From Azospirillaceae bacterium (GTDB lineage: Bacteria; Pseudomonadota; Alphaproteobacteria; Azospirillales; Azospirillaceae), in contig JAPWJW010000002.1 in NCBI GenBank assembly GCA_028283825.1, positions 62,001 through 126,000 on the forward strand: 64,000 nt of DNA. The letters are read 5' to 3'. A program made the translations under genes and the position numbers. Positions 1 through 8,677 of the stretch are shown one piece after another; the first letter of the stretch is position 1, and each line of letters begins with the position of its first letter. A model generated the notes under the pieces. It worked only from the letters and a program-made list of their open reading frames with translations. It was not told the DNA's origin and made no database searches.

Positions 1-2205
1 CTGATCGTCGGCGCGCTGGTCGCCATCCTGATCCTGCTGTTCCTGGGCGGCTGGCGCAGCACGGCCATCGTGCTGACCTCCATCCCGCTGTCCATCCTGA
101 CCGCCGTGACCGTGCTGTCGCTGGCCGGCCACACCCTGAACGTCATGACCCTGGGCGGCCTGGCCCTGGCCATCGGCATCCTGGTGGACGACGGCACCGT
201 GGCCATCGAGAACATCCACCGCCACATCGGCATGGGCAAGCCGCTGCGCCAAGCCATCCTGGAGGGCTCCGACGAGGTCGCCTTCCCGGCCCTGGTCTCC
301 ACCCTGTGCATCTGCATCGTGTTCGTGCCCATCTTCTTCCTGCACGGCATCGCCAAGTACCTGTTCTCGCCGCTGGCCTTGGCCGTCATCTCCTCCATGC
401 TGATGAGCTACGTGCTGTCGCGGACGCTGGTGCCCGCCATGGCCGCCTGGCTGCTGCCGGCGGAACTGCGCGGCCATGGCCATGGCGACGATGACCTGCC
501 CCATGGCCATGCCGCCCCCAAGCGCGGCATCGGCGGCGCCTGGTCGCGGTTCCATGCCGGGTTCGAGCGCGCGTTCGAGCGGCTGCGCCAGCGTTACCTG
601 CGCATCCTGGGCGGCGGCCTGGCCCGGCCGTGGCGGGTGATGGCGGTGGCCCTGCTGCTGCTGATCGGCGCCGGCCTGACCATCCCCTTCGTCGGCATGA
701 ACTTCTTCCCCGAGGTGGACGCCGGCCAGTTCCGCCTGCACGTCCGCACCCCCGCCGGCACCCGCCTGGAAGAGGCGTCGCGCCAGTTCGGCGCCATCGA
801 GCGCGCCATCCGCCAGATCATCCCGGCGGACGAACTGAGCCTGGTGATCGACAACATCGGCCTGCCCGATCCGGTCAACCTGGGCCTGACCGACAGCGTC
901 ACCGTCAGTTCCGCCGACGGCGAAATCCTGGGCGCCCTGACCGAGAAGCGGTCCAAGCCCACCCAGGAATATGTGAACGCCATCCGGGCCAAGATCGCGA
1001 AGGACTTCCCCAACGTCGACATCTTCCAGAAGCCCGGCGACATCACCAGCCAGATCCTGAACGGCGCCGTGCCGACGCCCATCGACATCCGCATCATCGG
1101 CACGGCCCGCGGGCCCAACGCCATCATCGCCGATGATCTGCGCCAGCGGTTGAAGAGCATCCCCGGCCTGGTCGACGTGACCCTGCGCCAGATCACCGCC
1201 ACCCCCGCCTACCGCATCGAGGTGGACCGGGCGCGCGCCGCCGAGCTGGGCCTGACCCAGAGCGACATCGCGCAGGAGGTTCTGGTGTCGCTGGCGTCCA
1301 GTTCCGTGGTCAACCCCAACTACTGGATGGATACCAGCTCGCTGATCATCTACCCGGTGGTGGTGCAGTCGCCGCAGCGCATGCTGTCCTCGGCCGAGGA
1401 CCTGATGAACACCCCCATCCATTCCACCCGCGTCACCGACCCGGTGCTGCTGCGCAACGTGGCGACCCTGGTGCCGACCAAGGTGGCGGCCGATATCAGC
1501 CGTACCTCATTCTCGCCGCGCTATGACGTCATCGCCAACGTGTCGGGCCGCGATCTGGGTTCGGTCGCGCGCGACATCAGCGCCGCCGTGGCCGAGGTCC
1601 GGCCGCAGCTGAAGCCCGGCAACCGCATCGAGATCGGCGGCCAGATCAAGACCATGCAGGGCGCCTACGCCGACATCGCCACCGGCATGGCCCTGGCCGT
1701 GGTCTTCGTCTACATGCTGATGGTGATCAACTTCCAGTCCTGGCTGGATCCGCTGATCGTGCTGGGCGCCACGCCGGCGGCCATCCTGGGCGGTGCGGTC
1801 ATGCTGCTGCTGACCGGCACCACCTTCAGCGAGCCGGCCCTGATGGGCATGATCATGGTCATCGGTGTCGCCACTGCCAACAGCGTGCTGATGGTGTCCT
1901 TCGCCAACCAGCGGCGTGAACAGGGATTGGCGCCCGTGGACGCCATGGCGGAGGCCGGCGGCGCCCGCCTGCGCCCCGTCATGATGACGGCGCTGGCCAT
2001 GGTGCTGGGCATGATCCCCATGGCCCTGGCGCTGAGCGAGGGCGGGGAGCAGAACGCCCCCCTGGCGCGCGCCGTCACCGGCGGCCTGCTGTTCTCCACG
2101 CCCATGACCCTGCTGGCCGTTCCGGCCCTGTATGTCCTGTTGCACCGCCGGCGCCACGCGGCCGCCATCGCCACCCACGTTCCCGCCGGCTCGGCCGCCG
2201 AGTGA
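1..2205 (+). CDS. RND efflux permease, 3' part (5' end outside window)
   Basis: This is the C-terminal 734 residues of a resistance-nodulation-division inner-membrane transporter, which uses the proton gradient to export drugs or other solutes through a periplasmic adaptor. The frame is open from base 1, where it already encodes a hydrophobic helix, so the start lies upstream of the window; the GTG at 70 is internal. The TM4 motif GILVDDGTVAIEN carries the paired aspartates of proton relay. Two periplasmic porter segments and a second helix cluster ending with LLAVPALYVLLHRR follow the usual RND order. A His-rich stretch (HGHGDDDLPHGHA, near residue 160) lies in the cytoplasmic loop. The adaptor gene follows directly. 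Substrate cannot be read from the sequence; HAE1-type drug efflux is the default guess. Confidence 0.93.
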   Translation: MIVGALVAILILLFLGGWRSTAIVLTSIPLSILTAVTVLSLAGHTLNVMTLGGLALAIGILVDDGTVAIENIHRHIGMGKPLRQAILEGSDEVAFPALVSTLCICIVFVPIFFLHGIAKYLFSPLALAVISSMLMSYVLSRTLVPAMAAWLLPAELRGHGHGDDDLPHGHAAPKRGIGGAWSRFHAGFERAFERLRQRYLRILGGGLARPWRVMAVALLLLIGAGLTIPFVGMNFFPEVDAGQFRLHVRTPAGTRLEEASRQFGAIERAIRQIIPADELSLVIDNIGLPDPVNLGLTDSVTVSSADGEILGALTEKRSKPTQEYVNAIRAKIAKDFPNVDIFQKPGDITSQILNGAVPTPIDIRIIGTARGPNAIIADDLRQRLKSIPGLVDVTLRQITATPAYRIEVDRARAAELGLTQSDIAQEVLVSLASSSVVNPNYWMDTSSLIIYPVVVQSPQRMLSSAEDLMNTPIHSTRVTDPVLLRNVATLVPTKVAADISRTSFSPRYDVIANVSGRDLGSVARDISAAVAEVRPQLKPGNRIEIGGQIKTMQGAYADIATGMALAVVFVYMLMVINFQSWLDPLIVLGATPAAILGGAVMLLLTGTTFSEPALMGMIMVIGVATANSVLMVSFANQRREQGLAPVDAMAEAGGARLRPVMMTALAMVLGMIPMALALSEGGEQNAPLARAVTGGLLFSTPMTLLAVPALYVLLHRRRHAAAIATHVPAGSAAE

Positions 2206-2225
2206 TTTTAGGAGTTCTGAAGATT

Positions 2226-3362
2226 ATGAGCGCCGCCCCTAAGACCACCCACCGCCGCCGCACCTGGACGCTGGGCACCGCCGCCGTGGCACTGGCCGGC
2301 ATCGCCCTGGCGTCGACCCCGCAGCTGGCCGCCGGGGCCAAGGCAACGCCCGAGGCTGCCGCCCCCCAGGCGCCGCTGAAGGTCAAGACCACCCTGCCCA
2401 AGCCGGTGAAGGCCGCCGACGGCCTGCTGCTGCCGGCCCAGACGGCGGCGCAGACCGAATACACCGTCTACGGCCGCATCTCCGGCTATATCGGCAAGCG
2501 CCTGGTGGACATTGGCGACGTGGTGAAGGCGGGCCAGGTGCTGGCCGTGATCGACGCGCCGGAAGCGGACCAGCAGCTGATGCAGGCCCGCGCCGCCCAG
2601 CACCAGTCGGAAGCCAACCTGGCGCTGGCCAAGTCCAACTACACCCGGTCCAAGTCGCTGCTGGGCGACGGCTGGGTAACGCGTGAGACCTATGACACCC
2701 GCGACAGCGCCCTGAAGGCGGCCCAGGCCGACGTGGAGGCGGCGATCGCCAACGTGAAGCGCCTGGAACAGACGACGGGCTACAAGACGGTGACCACCGC
2801 CATCGACGGCATCGTCACCCAGCGCCTGGTGGAACAGGGCGACCTGGTGGTGGCCGACAGTTCCACCGCCAAGGCGCTGTACCAGGTGTCCAAGCAGGAT
2901 CACCTGCGCGTGGTGATCGACGTGCCGCAGGGCCAGGTGCCGTCGGTGGCCGTGGGCGCGCCGGTGGATGTCACCTTCCGTGAGTTCCCCAACCGCACCT
3001 TCCCGGCCAAGGTCGTGCGCCTGGCCCATGCGGTGGACACCACCAGCGGCACCATGCGGGTGGAAGCCGACCTGCCCAACGCCGACCTGACCATCCCCGC
3101 CGGCATGCGCGGCAACGCCCGCTTCCCCGAGGCCGGCGCGCCCGTGCTGGCCCTGCCGGTGAACACCATCGTCACCCGGCCGGAAGGCAAGCGCGTGGCG
3201 GTGATCGATGCCGAGGGCAAGATCCGTTTCCACCCCGTCACCCTGGGGCGTGAACTGGATACGACGGTGGAGGTGGTGGCCGGCGTCAGCGACAAGGACC
3301 GCGTGGTCCTGAACCCCAACACCATGCTGAACGACGGCGACGCGGTGACGGTGGCGGAGTAA
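2226..3362 (+). CDS. RND efflux periplasmic adaptor (HlyD/MFP family)
   Basis: This 378-residue membrane-fusion protein would bridge the upstream RND permease to an outer-membrane channel. It has an N-terminal signal or anchor (TLGTAAVALAGIALASTPQLAAG), a lipoyl half-motif (GRISGYIGKRLVDIGDVVKAGQVLAVIDAPEADQQL is read in part), a coiled-coil hairpin (about residues 100-165), and the returning lipoyl half plus beta-barrel (VDVTFREFPNRTFPAKV). An open frame begins at GTG 2202, overlapping the permease stop. ATG 2226 is preferred because AGGAG sits 11 bases upstream and the encoded N-terminus then resembles a secretion signal. Gene order is permease then adaptor, the reverse of the second pump at 28.4 kb. 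No outer-membrane factor gene follows, so a channel must be supplied from elsewhere. Confidence 0.92.
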   Translation: MSAAPKTTHRRRTWTLGTAAVALAGIALASTPQLAAGAKATPEAAAPQAPLKVKTTLPKPVKAADGLLLPAQTAAQTEYTVYGRISGYIGKRLVDIGDVVKAGQVLAVIDAPEADQQLMQARAAQHQSEANLALAKSNYTRSKSLLGDGWVTRETYDTRDSALKAAQADVEAAIANVKRLEQTTGYKTVTTAIDGIVTQRLVEQGDLVVADSSTAKALYQVSKQDHLRVVIDVPQGQVPSVAVGAPVDVTFREFPNRTFPAKVVRLAHAVDTTSGTMRVEADLPNADLTIPAGMRGNARFPEAGAPVLALPVNTIVTRPEGKRVAVIDAEGKIRFHPVTLGRELDTTVEVVAGVSDKDRVVLNPNTMLNDGDAVTVAE

Positions 3363-3419
3363 AAGCCCGTCAACCCAGGGCCCGATGCCGGCGTCATGAG
3401 CCAGGCTTATGCCGCCATA

Positions 3420-3515
3420 GGCCGCGACCGCGGCCGCCGGAAGTTTCCGGGAAGCGTAGCGGACCGGAAACTGAGGAAGCCCAGCCGCCGGATGGCGGCG
3501 CCCGGCGCATGAGGG
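3420..3515 (+). repeat. Three-hairpin dispersed repeat, copy A
   Basis: First of four related elements. Hairpin 1 is GGCCGC-gacc-GCGGCC (3420-3435). Hairpin 2 pairs AGTTTCCGG (3442-3450) with CCGGAAACT (3464-3472). Hairpin 3 is GCCGCC-ggat-GGCGGC (3484-3499). It ends with the conserved GCCCGGCGCnTGAGGG. It lies 57 bases after the adaptor stop, on the same strand, and is followed by a terminator-like hairpin at 3532. Loops and linkers match copies B-D, while the stems differ in sequence but remain paired. Confidence 0.85.
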
Positions 3516-3531
3516 AACCCAGAAAAGAGAG

Positions 3532-3554
3532 CGGCCGCCCCACGGGGGCGGCCG
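3532..3554. terminator. Bidirectional terminator-like hairpin
   Basis: CGGCCGCCCC (3532-3541) pairs perfectly with GGGGCGGCCG (3545-3554) across a 3-base loop. On the plus strand it is followed by a T-rich run (TTTCCCTTT), and on the minus strand by CTCTCTTTTCT. It sits between the plus-strand efflux adaptor (and repeat copy A) and the convergent small minus-strand gene, so it can serve both directions. Confidence 0.75.
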
Positions 3555-3602
3555 TTTCCCTTTGAGGGCCGGGCGAACCCGGCCCCAGCAGGTCAGCGTG
3601 AC

Positions 3603-3740
3603 TTACCAGGGCTGGCAAGCGCCGCAGTTCTCCGGCAGGGAGGCGACGGCGACCTGGCGCTGGGCGGCATGGTGGCCAGCGGCATAGAAGCCAACACCGG
3701 CCAGAACCAGGCAAGCCAGAGCGATCTTCTTGAAAGACAT
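3603..3740 (-). CDS. Small secreted or membrane protein with CxxC, 45 aa
   Basis: This is a short minus-strand gene encoding MSFKKIALACLVLAGVGFYA followed by AGHHAAQRQVAVASLPENCG and ACQPW. The N-terminus is a classic basic-plus-hydrophobic signal or anchor, and the mature part is only about 22 residues with a CGAC pair near the C-terminus. A purine-poor leader precedes the ATG at 3740, and the gene ends in the shared terminator at 3532-3554. Overlapping longer frames (83 and 140 codons) lack a signal and have arginine/proline-rich shadow composition. No family is recognised. The two cysteines could form a disulfide or bind a metal in the periplasm, which is inference. Confidence 0.6.
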   Translation of the reverse strand: MSFKKIALACLVLAGVGFYAAGHHAAQRQVAVASLPENCGACQPW

Positions 3741-3997
3741 GGTATTTTCCCCCATTCGCGCCGGGCGGACCATTCCGCCGGACAGTGCGAGGGGGGAAAA
3801 GCAAGCGCCGGGCCAATTCCCAAAATGACGCCGCCGAACATCAACCCATTGTTAATCCGTTAAGATTTGGGATATTAAAAATGTGGCTTCGGCCCCTGTG
3901 GTAATAATATTATTGCCGATGGGCAATAACATCTCTTGGCGAGTAGGCAGAAATGACCCATTGTGGCGTCGTTTTCCGTGCTTTGAGGGGTTGAGAC

Positions 3998-4765
3998 GTG
4001 GAATCCACCGCCGGTTTAGTTGGTCGGTTATTCCTCAGCGTCATCGCAACCGGCTCCGGACTGCCCACCCCTATGGGTGACGCGGCGGAGAAGCCCGTTA
4101 TTGAATTTCTATACCCTGATGCCGGCCCCTTCCTGCAAAGTGCCGCTGAATCCGGCGACGCGCGCGGCCCCATCGCCATCCGGGTGGAGGCGCTGGCCAC
4201 CAAAGCCGGATACGAAATCAAATGGACCGGCCCCATTCCCCGGAACCGCATCCTGGCGGACATGCAGGACGGGCGGGCCGCCTGCACGCCCAACGCCATC
4301 AAGACGCCGGACCGCGAGGCGCGCTTCAAATTCACCCAACCGATCTTCCCCGCCCTTGATCAGGTCGTGGTCACCAAGAAGGATGCGGCCTGGGTCGATT
4401 CCTATGACTCGGTCGATGCGCTGATGCACGACACCACGCGCGTGTACGGCGACCTGCTGGGCGCCTCCCAGGGGCCGGCCCTGGACCGCACGATCGCGGA
4501 AGAGACCCGTCATGTCCGTCCCATCCGGGGAACGCCGGCCGATCTGGTGAAGATGGTCATTTCCGGCCATGTGGATTACATCATCCTGGCCGACGGGCCT
4601 TCCGTCGCCCTGGCCGCCAGCGCCCTGGGCATCGACCCGGCCGTCCTGGCCACCCATCATTTCCCCGACATGCGCAGCAGCGCCGGCGGCCACATCATGT
4701 GCGCCCAGTCGGTGGGGAACGACGTCATCGCCGCCTTCGACAAGGCCATCGCCGACGGGCGTTGA
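3998..4765 (+). CDS. Periplasmic solute-binding protein (SBP_bac_3-like)
   Basis: The 255-residue product resembles the amino-acid type of periplasmic binding protein: an N-terminal hydrophobic segment (LVGRLFLSVIATGSG), then a two-lobe fold signature with RILADMQDGRAACTPNAIKTPDREARFKFTQP in the first lobe (read in pieces) and a C-terminal FDKAIADGR. Proteins of this kind that are encoded without an ABC permease often act as sensors or have lost transport roles, and none is encoded nearby. The GTG at 3998 is chosen because GAGGGG lies about 10 bases upstream and an in-frame stop precedes it closely. A terminator-like hairpin follows at 4836. The ligand is unknown. Confidence 0.7.
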   Translation: MESTAGLVGRLFLSVIATGSGLPTPMGDAAEKPVIEFLYPDAGPFLQSAAESGDARGPIAIRVEALATKAGYEIKWTGPIPRNRILADMQDGRAACTPNAIKTPDREARFKFTQPIFPALDQVVVTKKDAAWVDSYDSVDALMHDTTRVYGDLLGASQGPALDRTIAEETRHVRPIRGTPADLVKMVISGHVDYIILADGPSVALAASALGIDPAVLATHHFPDMRSSAGGHIMCAQSVGNDVIAAFDKAIADGR

Positions 4766-4835
4766 GAGGCAGGCGTTACCCCTTCCGGGGCGCTTGCGGC
4801 CAAGGCCGGTAGACGCGGCGGCCGCCTGGCCCCAT

Positions 4836-4862
4836 AAAGGGGACATATCCGGTCCCTTTTCG
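4836..4862 (+). terminator. Intrinsic terminator
   Basis: AAAGGGGAC (4836-4844) pairs with GTCCCTTT (4852-4859, one bulged G) across ATATCCG and is followed by TTTTCGCTTCTTT. It is placed 71 bases after the solute-binding protein stop and just before the helicase start, separating the two transcripts. Confidence 0.65.
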
Positions 4863-4879
4863 CTTCTTTCCACGGCCCA

Positions 4880-7108
4880 ATGACCCCCGACACACCCGAT
4901 ATCGACCAGCCCGGCAGCCACAGCTGGGATCCCGACCTGTTGCTGGCCGTCGCGACGACGGAGGAAGGCTGCGCCACCCTGGCGCAACTGGGCCTGGTGC
5001 GCGCCAAACAGGCGGCGGCCATGGGCCTGGTGCCCCTGCCCCTGGTCTTTCCCGACAAGGAACAGGTATGGGTCGAGGCGGCGCGGGAACAGGAATTGCT
5101 GGCCACCGTCCAGCGCCGCGCGGCGGAGGCGGTGGCCCGTCCCGCCCTGCTGGCCGCGGCCCGGCCGGCCCTGCGGGAGGCGGGGTATGAGATCACGCCG
5201 GCGGTGGTGCCGGACCGGGTGCGCATCGGCCAGCGCATGGAAGTGGCGCTGCCCAGTTTCCCCCACCCCTACCGCCTGAGCGTGGACCGCACCTTCGCGG
5301 TGGGTGAACTGTCGGACCTTGAGGGCGGCGCCGTGCTGGGCCTGCTGGCCGGCGACCCCAAGTTCCAGGGCCGCAAGCGCGACGCCGTCGGCAGCCTGAC
5401 CCGCCGCCTGGCCGAAATCGAGGCGGAGGTGGCCAGCGACGCCGACGCGGTGACCGAAATCCGCGACCGCCTGTGGCGCGCCACCCACCACCTGAGCGAC
5501 GCGCCGTCGGTGCTGCGCCGCTGGGAACGCGAGGTGGCGGCCTGGGCGCAGGACCGCGTGCACGCCCGCGGCCGCAGCTTCGTCGACACCCATTTCGACC
5601 TGAAGCGCTATGAGGACCTGTTCCCCCTGGCGCGCAGCATGCCGCGCCGGCTGGTGCTGGTGATCGGCCCCACCAATTCGGGCAAGACCCATCGCGCCAT
5701 GCAGGCGCTGAAGGATGCCCGTGCCGGCGCCTACCTGGCGCCCCTACGCCTGCTGGCGCTGGAGATCATGGACCGCCTGAACAAGGAAGGCGTGGCCGCC
5801 AGCCTGGTGACGGGGGAGGAGGAAATCCGCGTCCCCGGCGCCCGCATCACCGCCTCCACCGTCGAGATGCTGGACCCGGAGTCCCGCCTGGACGTGGCGG
5901 TGATCGACGAGGTGCAGATGCTGGCCGACCTGGAGCGCGGCTGGGCCTGGTCGGCCGCCGTGGTCGGCGTGCCGGCGGAGACCGTCTACCTGCTGGGGTC
6001 CCCCGACATCCGCCCGGTGATCGAGCGCATGGCGGAGTATCTGGGCGAGCCGCTGGAGGTGGTGGAGCTGGAGCGCAAGACGCCGCTGAAGCTGATCGAC
6101 CGGCGGCTGGACTGGGGCGACGTGCAGGCGGGCGACGCCCTGATCGCCTTTTCCCGGCGCGAGGTTCATTCCGTCCGCGAAACGATCCGCGCCAAGGGCC
6201 TGAGCGCCGCGGTGATCTATGGCGCGCTGGCGCCCGAAGTGCGGCGGCGGGAGGCGGAGCGCTTCACCAATGGCGAGGCCGACGTGGTGGTGGCGACCGA
6301 CGCCATCGGCATGGGCCTGAACCTGCCGGTGCGCCGCGTGCTGTTCACCAACCTGGAGAAGTTCGACGGCCATGCCGTCCGGCCCCTGACGGGGTCCGAA
6401 GTGCGGCAGATCGCCGGCCGCGCCGGCCGCTACGGCAAGTTCGAGGTGGGTGAGTACGGCGTGGTCGGGCGCGGCAGCCCCAACGCCCTGCGCCACATGT
6501 ACAAGGCGGCGGACGAGAAGGTGCACGCCGCCATGTCCCTGACCCTGCGCCCCACCCGCGCCATGATGGAACGCCTGGCCGATTATGTCGGCACCGACCG
6601 GCTGGTGCCGCTGGTGGACTGCTTCGCCGCCGCCGACACCAGGGGATCGCCCTACGCACTGTCGGACCTGACGCCGGTGCGCAAGATGGCGGTGGCGCTG
6701 GATGCCCGCCGGCTGGATTTCGAGCGCCGCCTGGTCCTGCTGTTCATGCCGGCCGACCTGGACCGCGAGACCGACGCCGACCTGGTCTACGGCATCTGCC
6801 GCGCGCTGGAGCGTAACCAGCCCCTGCTGCTGGACAACGTGGCCGGCAAGCGCATCGACAGCCTGGACGATCTGGGGCTGGAGGCGCAGTCGCGCATCTG
6901 CGACCTGTACTACTGGGCCACCCGCAAATTCGCCGCCATGTTCCCCGACCGCGAGGCCGTCACCGAACGCCGCGCCGCCGTGGCCGAACGCCTGGCCCAG
7001 GTGCTGGCCATCCGCAGCCGCGCACGCGCGGCCGGCGAGGCCCCCAACAAACCCAAGCCCGGCTTCCGCGGCGCGCCCCGCAAGCGGTACGGGCCGAAGC
7101 GGACGTGA
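4880..7108 (+). CDS. SUV3-like DExH-box RNA helicase
   Basis: The 742-residue protein is a superfamily 2 helicase of the SUV3 group, ATP-dependent RNA unwinding enzymes best known as partners of the mitochondrial degradosome. Walker A is GPTNSGKT (263-270), the DExH-like box is DEVQ (343-346), motif III region is LLGSPDIRP, motif V region ATDAIGMGLNLP (472-483), and motif VI QIAGRAGRYG (510-519). About 250 residues precede the motor, longer than in minimal SUV3 proteins and with charged helical composition. The C-terminus is basic (PKPGFRGAPRKRYGPKRT), suiting nucleic-acid binding. No good Shine-Dalgarno sequence precedes ATG 4880, so the start is less sure than the family. Neighbours give no pathway hint. 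Confidence 0.9.
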   Translation: MTPDTPDIDQPGSHSWDPDLLLAVATTEEGCATLAQLGLVRAKQAAAMGLVPLPLVFPDKEQVWVEAAREQELLATVQRRAAEAVARPALLAAARPALREAGYEITPAVVPDRVRIGQRMEVALPSFPHPYRLSVDRTFAVGELSDLEGGAVLGLLAGDPKFQGRKRDAVGSLTRRLAEIEAEVASDADAVTEIRDRLWRATHHLSDAPSVLRRWEREVAAWAQDRVHARGRSFVDTHFDLKRYEDLFPLARSMPRRLVLVIGPTNSGKTHRAMQALKDARAGAYLAPLRLLALEIMDRLNKEGVAASLVTGEEEIRVPGARITASTVEMLDPESRLDVAVIDEVQMLADLERGWAWSAAVVGVPAETVYLLGSPDIRPVIERMAEYLGEPLEVVELERKTPLKLIDRRLDWGDVQAGDALIAFSRREVHSVRETIRAKGLSAAVIYGALAPEVRRREAERFTNGEADVVVATDAIGMGLNLPVRRVLFTNLEKFDGHAVRPLTGSEVRQIAGRAGRYGKFEVGEYGVVGRGSPNALRHMYKAADEKVHAAMSLTLRPTRAMMERLADYVGTDRLVPLVDCFAAADTRGSPYALSDLTPVRKMAVALDARRLDFERRLVLLFMPADLDRETDADLVYGICRALERNQPLLLDNVAGKRIDSLDDLGLEAQSRICDLYYWATRKFAAMFPDREAVTERRAAVAERLAQVLAIRSRARAAGEAPNKPKPGFRGAPRKRYGPKRT

Positions 7109-7295
7109 TCAGGCCACGCTCAAGGTCCGCGAAATCCGGGCCGGACGCGGGAGGCCGTACCGCCGGTCATGCCTTGGAAACGGCCGCCAAGTGAACGGCG
7201 AATGAACACTTGTTCCATTGTAGGTTGATGCCCGCTCCCGTATCCTGGTGAACGATTGGGCGGCAAGCCCAGGCCCCTGGGGACGCGTCAGCCAC

Positions 7296-8507
7296 ATGGA
7301 ACTGCACATCCCCAGCCTGCTGGTGGTCAACACGCTGTTGCAGGCGGTGGCGGCGATCTGCCTGCTGCTGGCGGCCCTGTCCCTGCCCCGCCAGCCGGGC
7401 CTGCGCTACTGGGCGGCATCCGGTTTGGCGCAGGCCGCCGGCCTGGCCCTGACCGGCCCGTTCGACTGGCTGCCGGGCTGGCTGGCCCTGCTGTCCAGCC
7501 ATTTCCTGATCTTCACCGGCTACGGCCTGGCCTATGTGGGGATCGCGCGTTTCCTGGGGCGGCCGGTGCGCGGCACCTGGCCGGTGCTGGGCTTGGGCCT
7601 GGTCCTGGCCGCCATCTTCCTGTGGTTCACCCTTGGCGCGCCGGAAAGCCGGGGCCGCATCCTGGTCAGCAGCCTGTTCTTCGCCCTCCTGTCGGCGGCC
7701 ATGGCCTGGCGCCTGCTGCGCCATGCGGAGCGCGACTTGCGCCCGCCGGCCACCGTCACCGCCACCATCTATCTGGCCTGGGCGGCGCTGGCCCTGGCGC
7801 GGGCGGGCTGGGCCCTGGTCATCGACTGGCAGGGCAACGTGGCGGAGCCGCACGCCCTGAAGGTCCTGACCCGCCTGGTGATCATCTGCGTCACCACCAT
7901 CGTGACCCACGGCTATCTGTGGATGATCAGCCGGCGGCTGGATTGCGAGGTGCGGCAACAGGCCCGCCAGGACCCGCTGACCGGCATCGCCAACCGCCGG
8001 GTGGTCTGGACGGCGGGGGAGATGGAGGTGGCCCGCGCCCTGCGCCACGGCCGCGCCCTGTCGCTGCTGATGATCGACATCGACCATTTCAAGGCGGTCA
8101 ACGACCGCTGGGGCCACGGTGCGGGCGACGCCCTGCTGGTGGCGGTGGCGGAATCCCTGGCGCGCGAACTGCGCGGCAGCGACCTGCCGGCCCGCGTGGG
8201 GGGTGAGGAATTCCTGGCCCTGCTGCCCGAAACCGGGCTGGAGGACGCCTGGGCGGTGGCGGAACGGGTGCGCCAGCAAGTGGCCGCCATCACTCTGGAG
8301 CGACCGCAGGGGGCCTTGCGCTGCACCGTCAGCATCGGCCTCGCCACACTGGGGCCCGACGGCCATGTTTGGGAAGAGTTGGTGGCGGCGGCGGACCAGG
8401 CGCTGTACCTGGCCAAGGATACAGGCCGTAACCGCACGGAAGCCCTGTCCATCGGCGGCGCCGACCCCACCCTGGCCCAACCGGGCTGGGGCCAATACGG
8501 CGCGTGA
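7296..8507 (+). CDS. Membrane-bound diguanylate cyclase (GGDEF)
   Basis: This makes the second messenger c-di-GMP from two GTP. The first 220 residues of the 403-residue product contain about six hydrophobic segments with no recognised periplasmic sensor. The C-terminal GGDEF domain has LLMIDIDHFKAVNDRWGHGAGD and the active-site loop RVGGEEF, so the signature is GGEEF, a functional variant. An RGSD motif five residues before GGEEF is an intact RxxD inhibitory site, implying feedback control by product. The open frame extends to GTG 7248, but ATG 7296 (MELHIPSLLVVN) is the usual start in this family type and has TGGGGA upstream. It stands alone on its strand. Confidence 0.93.
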   Translation: MELHIPSLLVVNTLLQAVAAICLLLAALSLPRQPGLRYWAASGLAQAAGLALTGPFDWLPGWLALLSSHFLIFTGYGLAYVGIARFLGRPVRGTWPVLGLGLVLAAIFLWFTLGAPESRGRILVSSLFFALLSAAMAWRLLRHAERDLRPPATVTATIYLAWAALALARAGWALVIDWQGNVAEPHALKVLTRLVIICVTTIVTHGYLWMISRRLDCEVRQQARQDPLTGIANRRVVWTAGEMEVARALRHGRALSLLMIDIDHFKAVNDRWGHGAGDALLVAVAESLARELRGSDLPARVGGEEFLALLPETGLEDAWAVAERVRQQVAAITLERPQGALRCTVSIGLATLGPDGHVWEELVAAADQALYLAKDTGRNRTEALSIGGADPTLAQPGWGQYGA

Positions 8508-8525
8508 GTTCTGGGCACATGCACT

Positions 8526-8560
8526 TCCATCGGCATGAGACTTCGACTCATGCCGATGGA
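8526..8560. repeat. 14-bp perfect hairpin before repeat copy B
   Basis: TCCATCGGCATGAG (8526-8539) pairs perfectly with CTCATGCCGATGGA (8547-8560) around a 7-base loop. It lies 18 bases after the diguanylate cyclase stop and abuts hairpin 1 of repeat copy B. It may terminate the cyclase transcript, although no T run follows. Confidence 0.7.
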
Positions 8561-8658
8561 GGCGCCGACTGGCGCCGCCGGAGCTTTATGGGAAGCGGAG
8601 CGAACCGGAAAGCGAGGACCAGCCAAGCCGGCGGATGCCGGCGCCCGGCGCTTGAGGG
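8561..8658 (+). repeat. Three-hairpin dispersed repeat, copy B
   Basis: Hairpin 1 is GGCGCC-gact-GGCGCC (8561-8576). Hairpin 2 pairs GCTTT (8583-8587) with AAAGC (8609-8613). Hairpin 3 is GCCGGC-ggat-GCCGGC (8627-8642). It ends with GCCCGGCGCTTGAGGG. It lies downstream of the diguanylate cyclase in the same orientation, and an inverted repeat follows at 8678. Confidence 0.85.
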
Positions 8659-8677
8659 TGCATCCGGAAACGGAGGT

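Noticed and set aside
594-1202. Minus-strand 202-codon frame antisense to the RND permease
   Set aside because: Arg/Ser/Pro-rich shadow typical of GC-rich DNA; no motif and fully inside a well supported gene.
3394-3844. Minus frames of 140 and 83 codons around 3.4-3.8 kb
   Set aside because: They run through the repeat and terminator and lack protein-like features; the 45-residue frame in another phase has a signal peptide.
4109-5692. 527-codon minus frame across the solute-binding protein and helicase
   Set aside because: His/Gln/Arg/Ala-rich antisense composition, spans two genes and their terminator.
7167-8495. 442-codon minus frame opposite the diguanylate cyclase
   Set aside because: Antisense shadow, Gln/His/Gly rich; the plus frame has a complete GGDEF domain.
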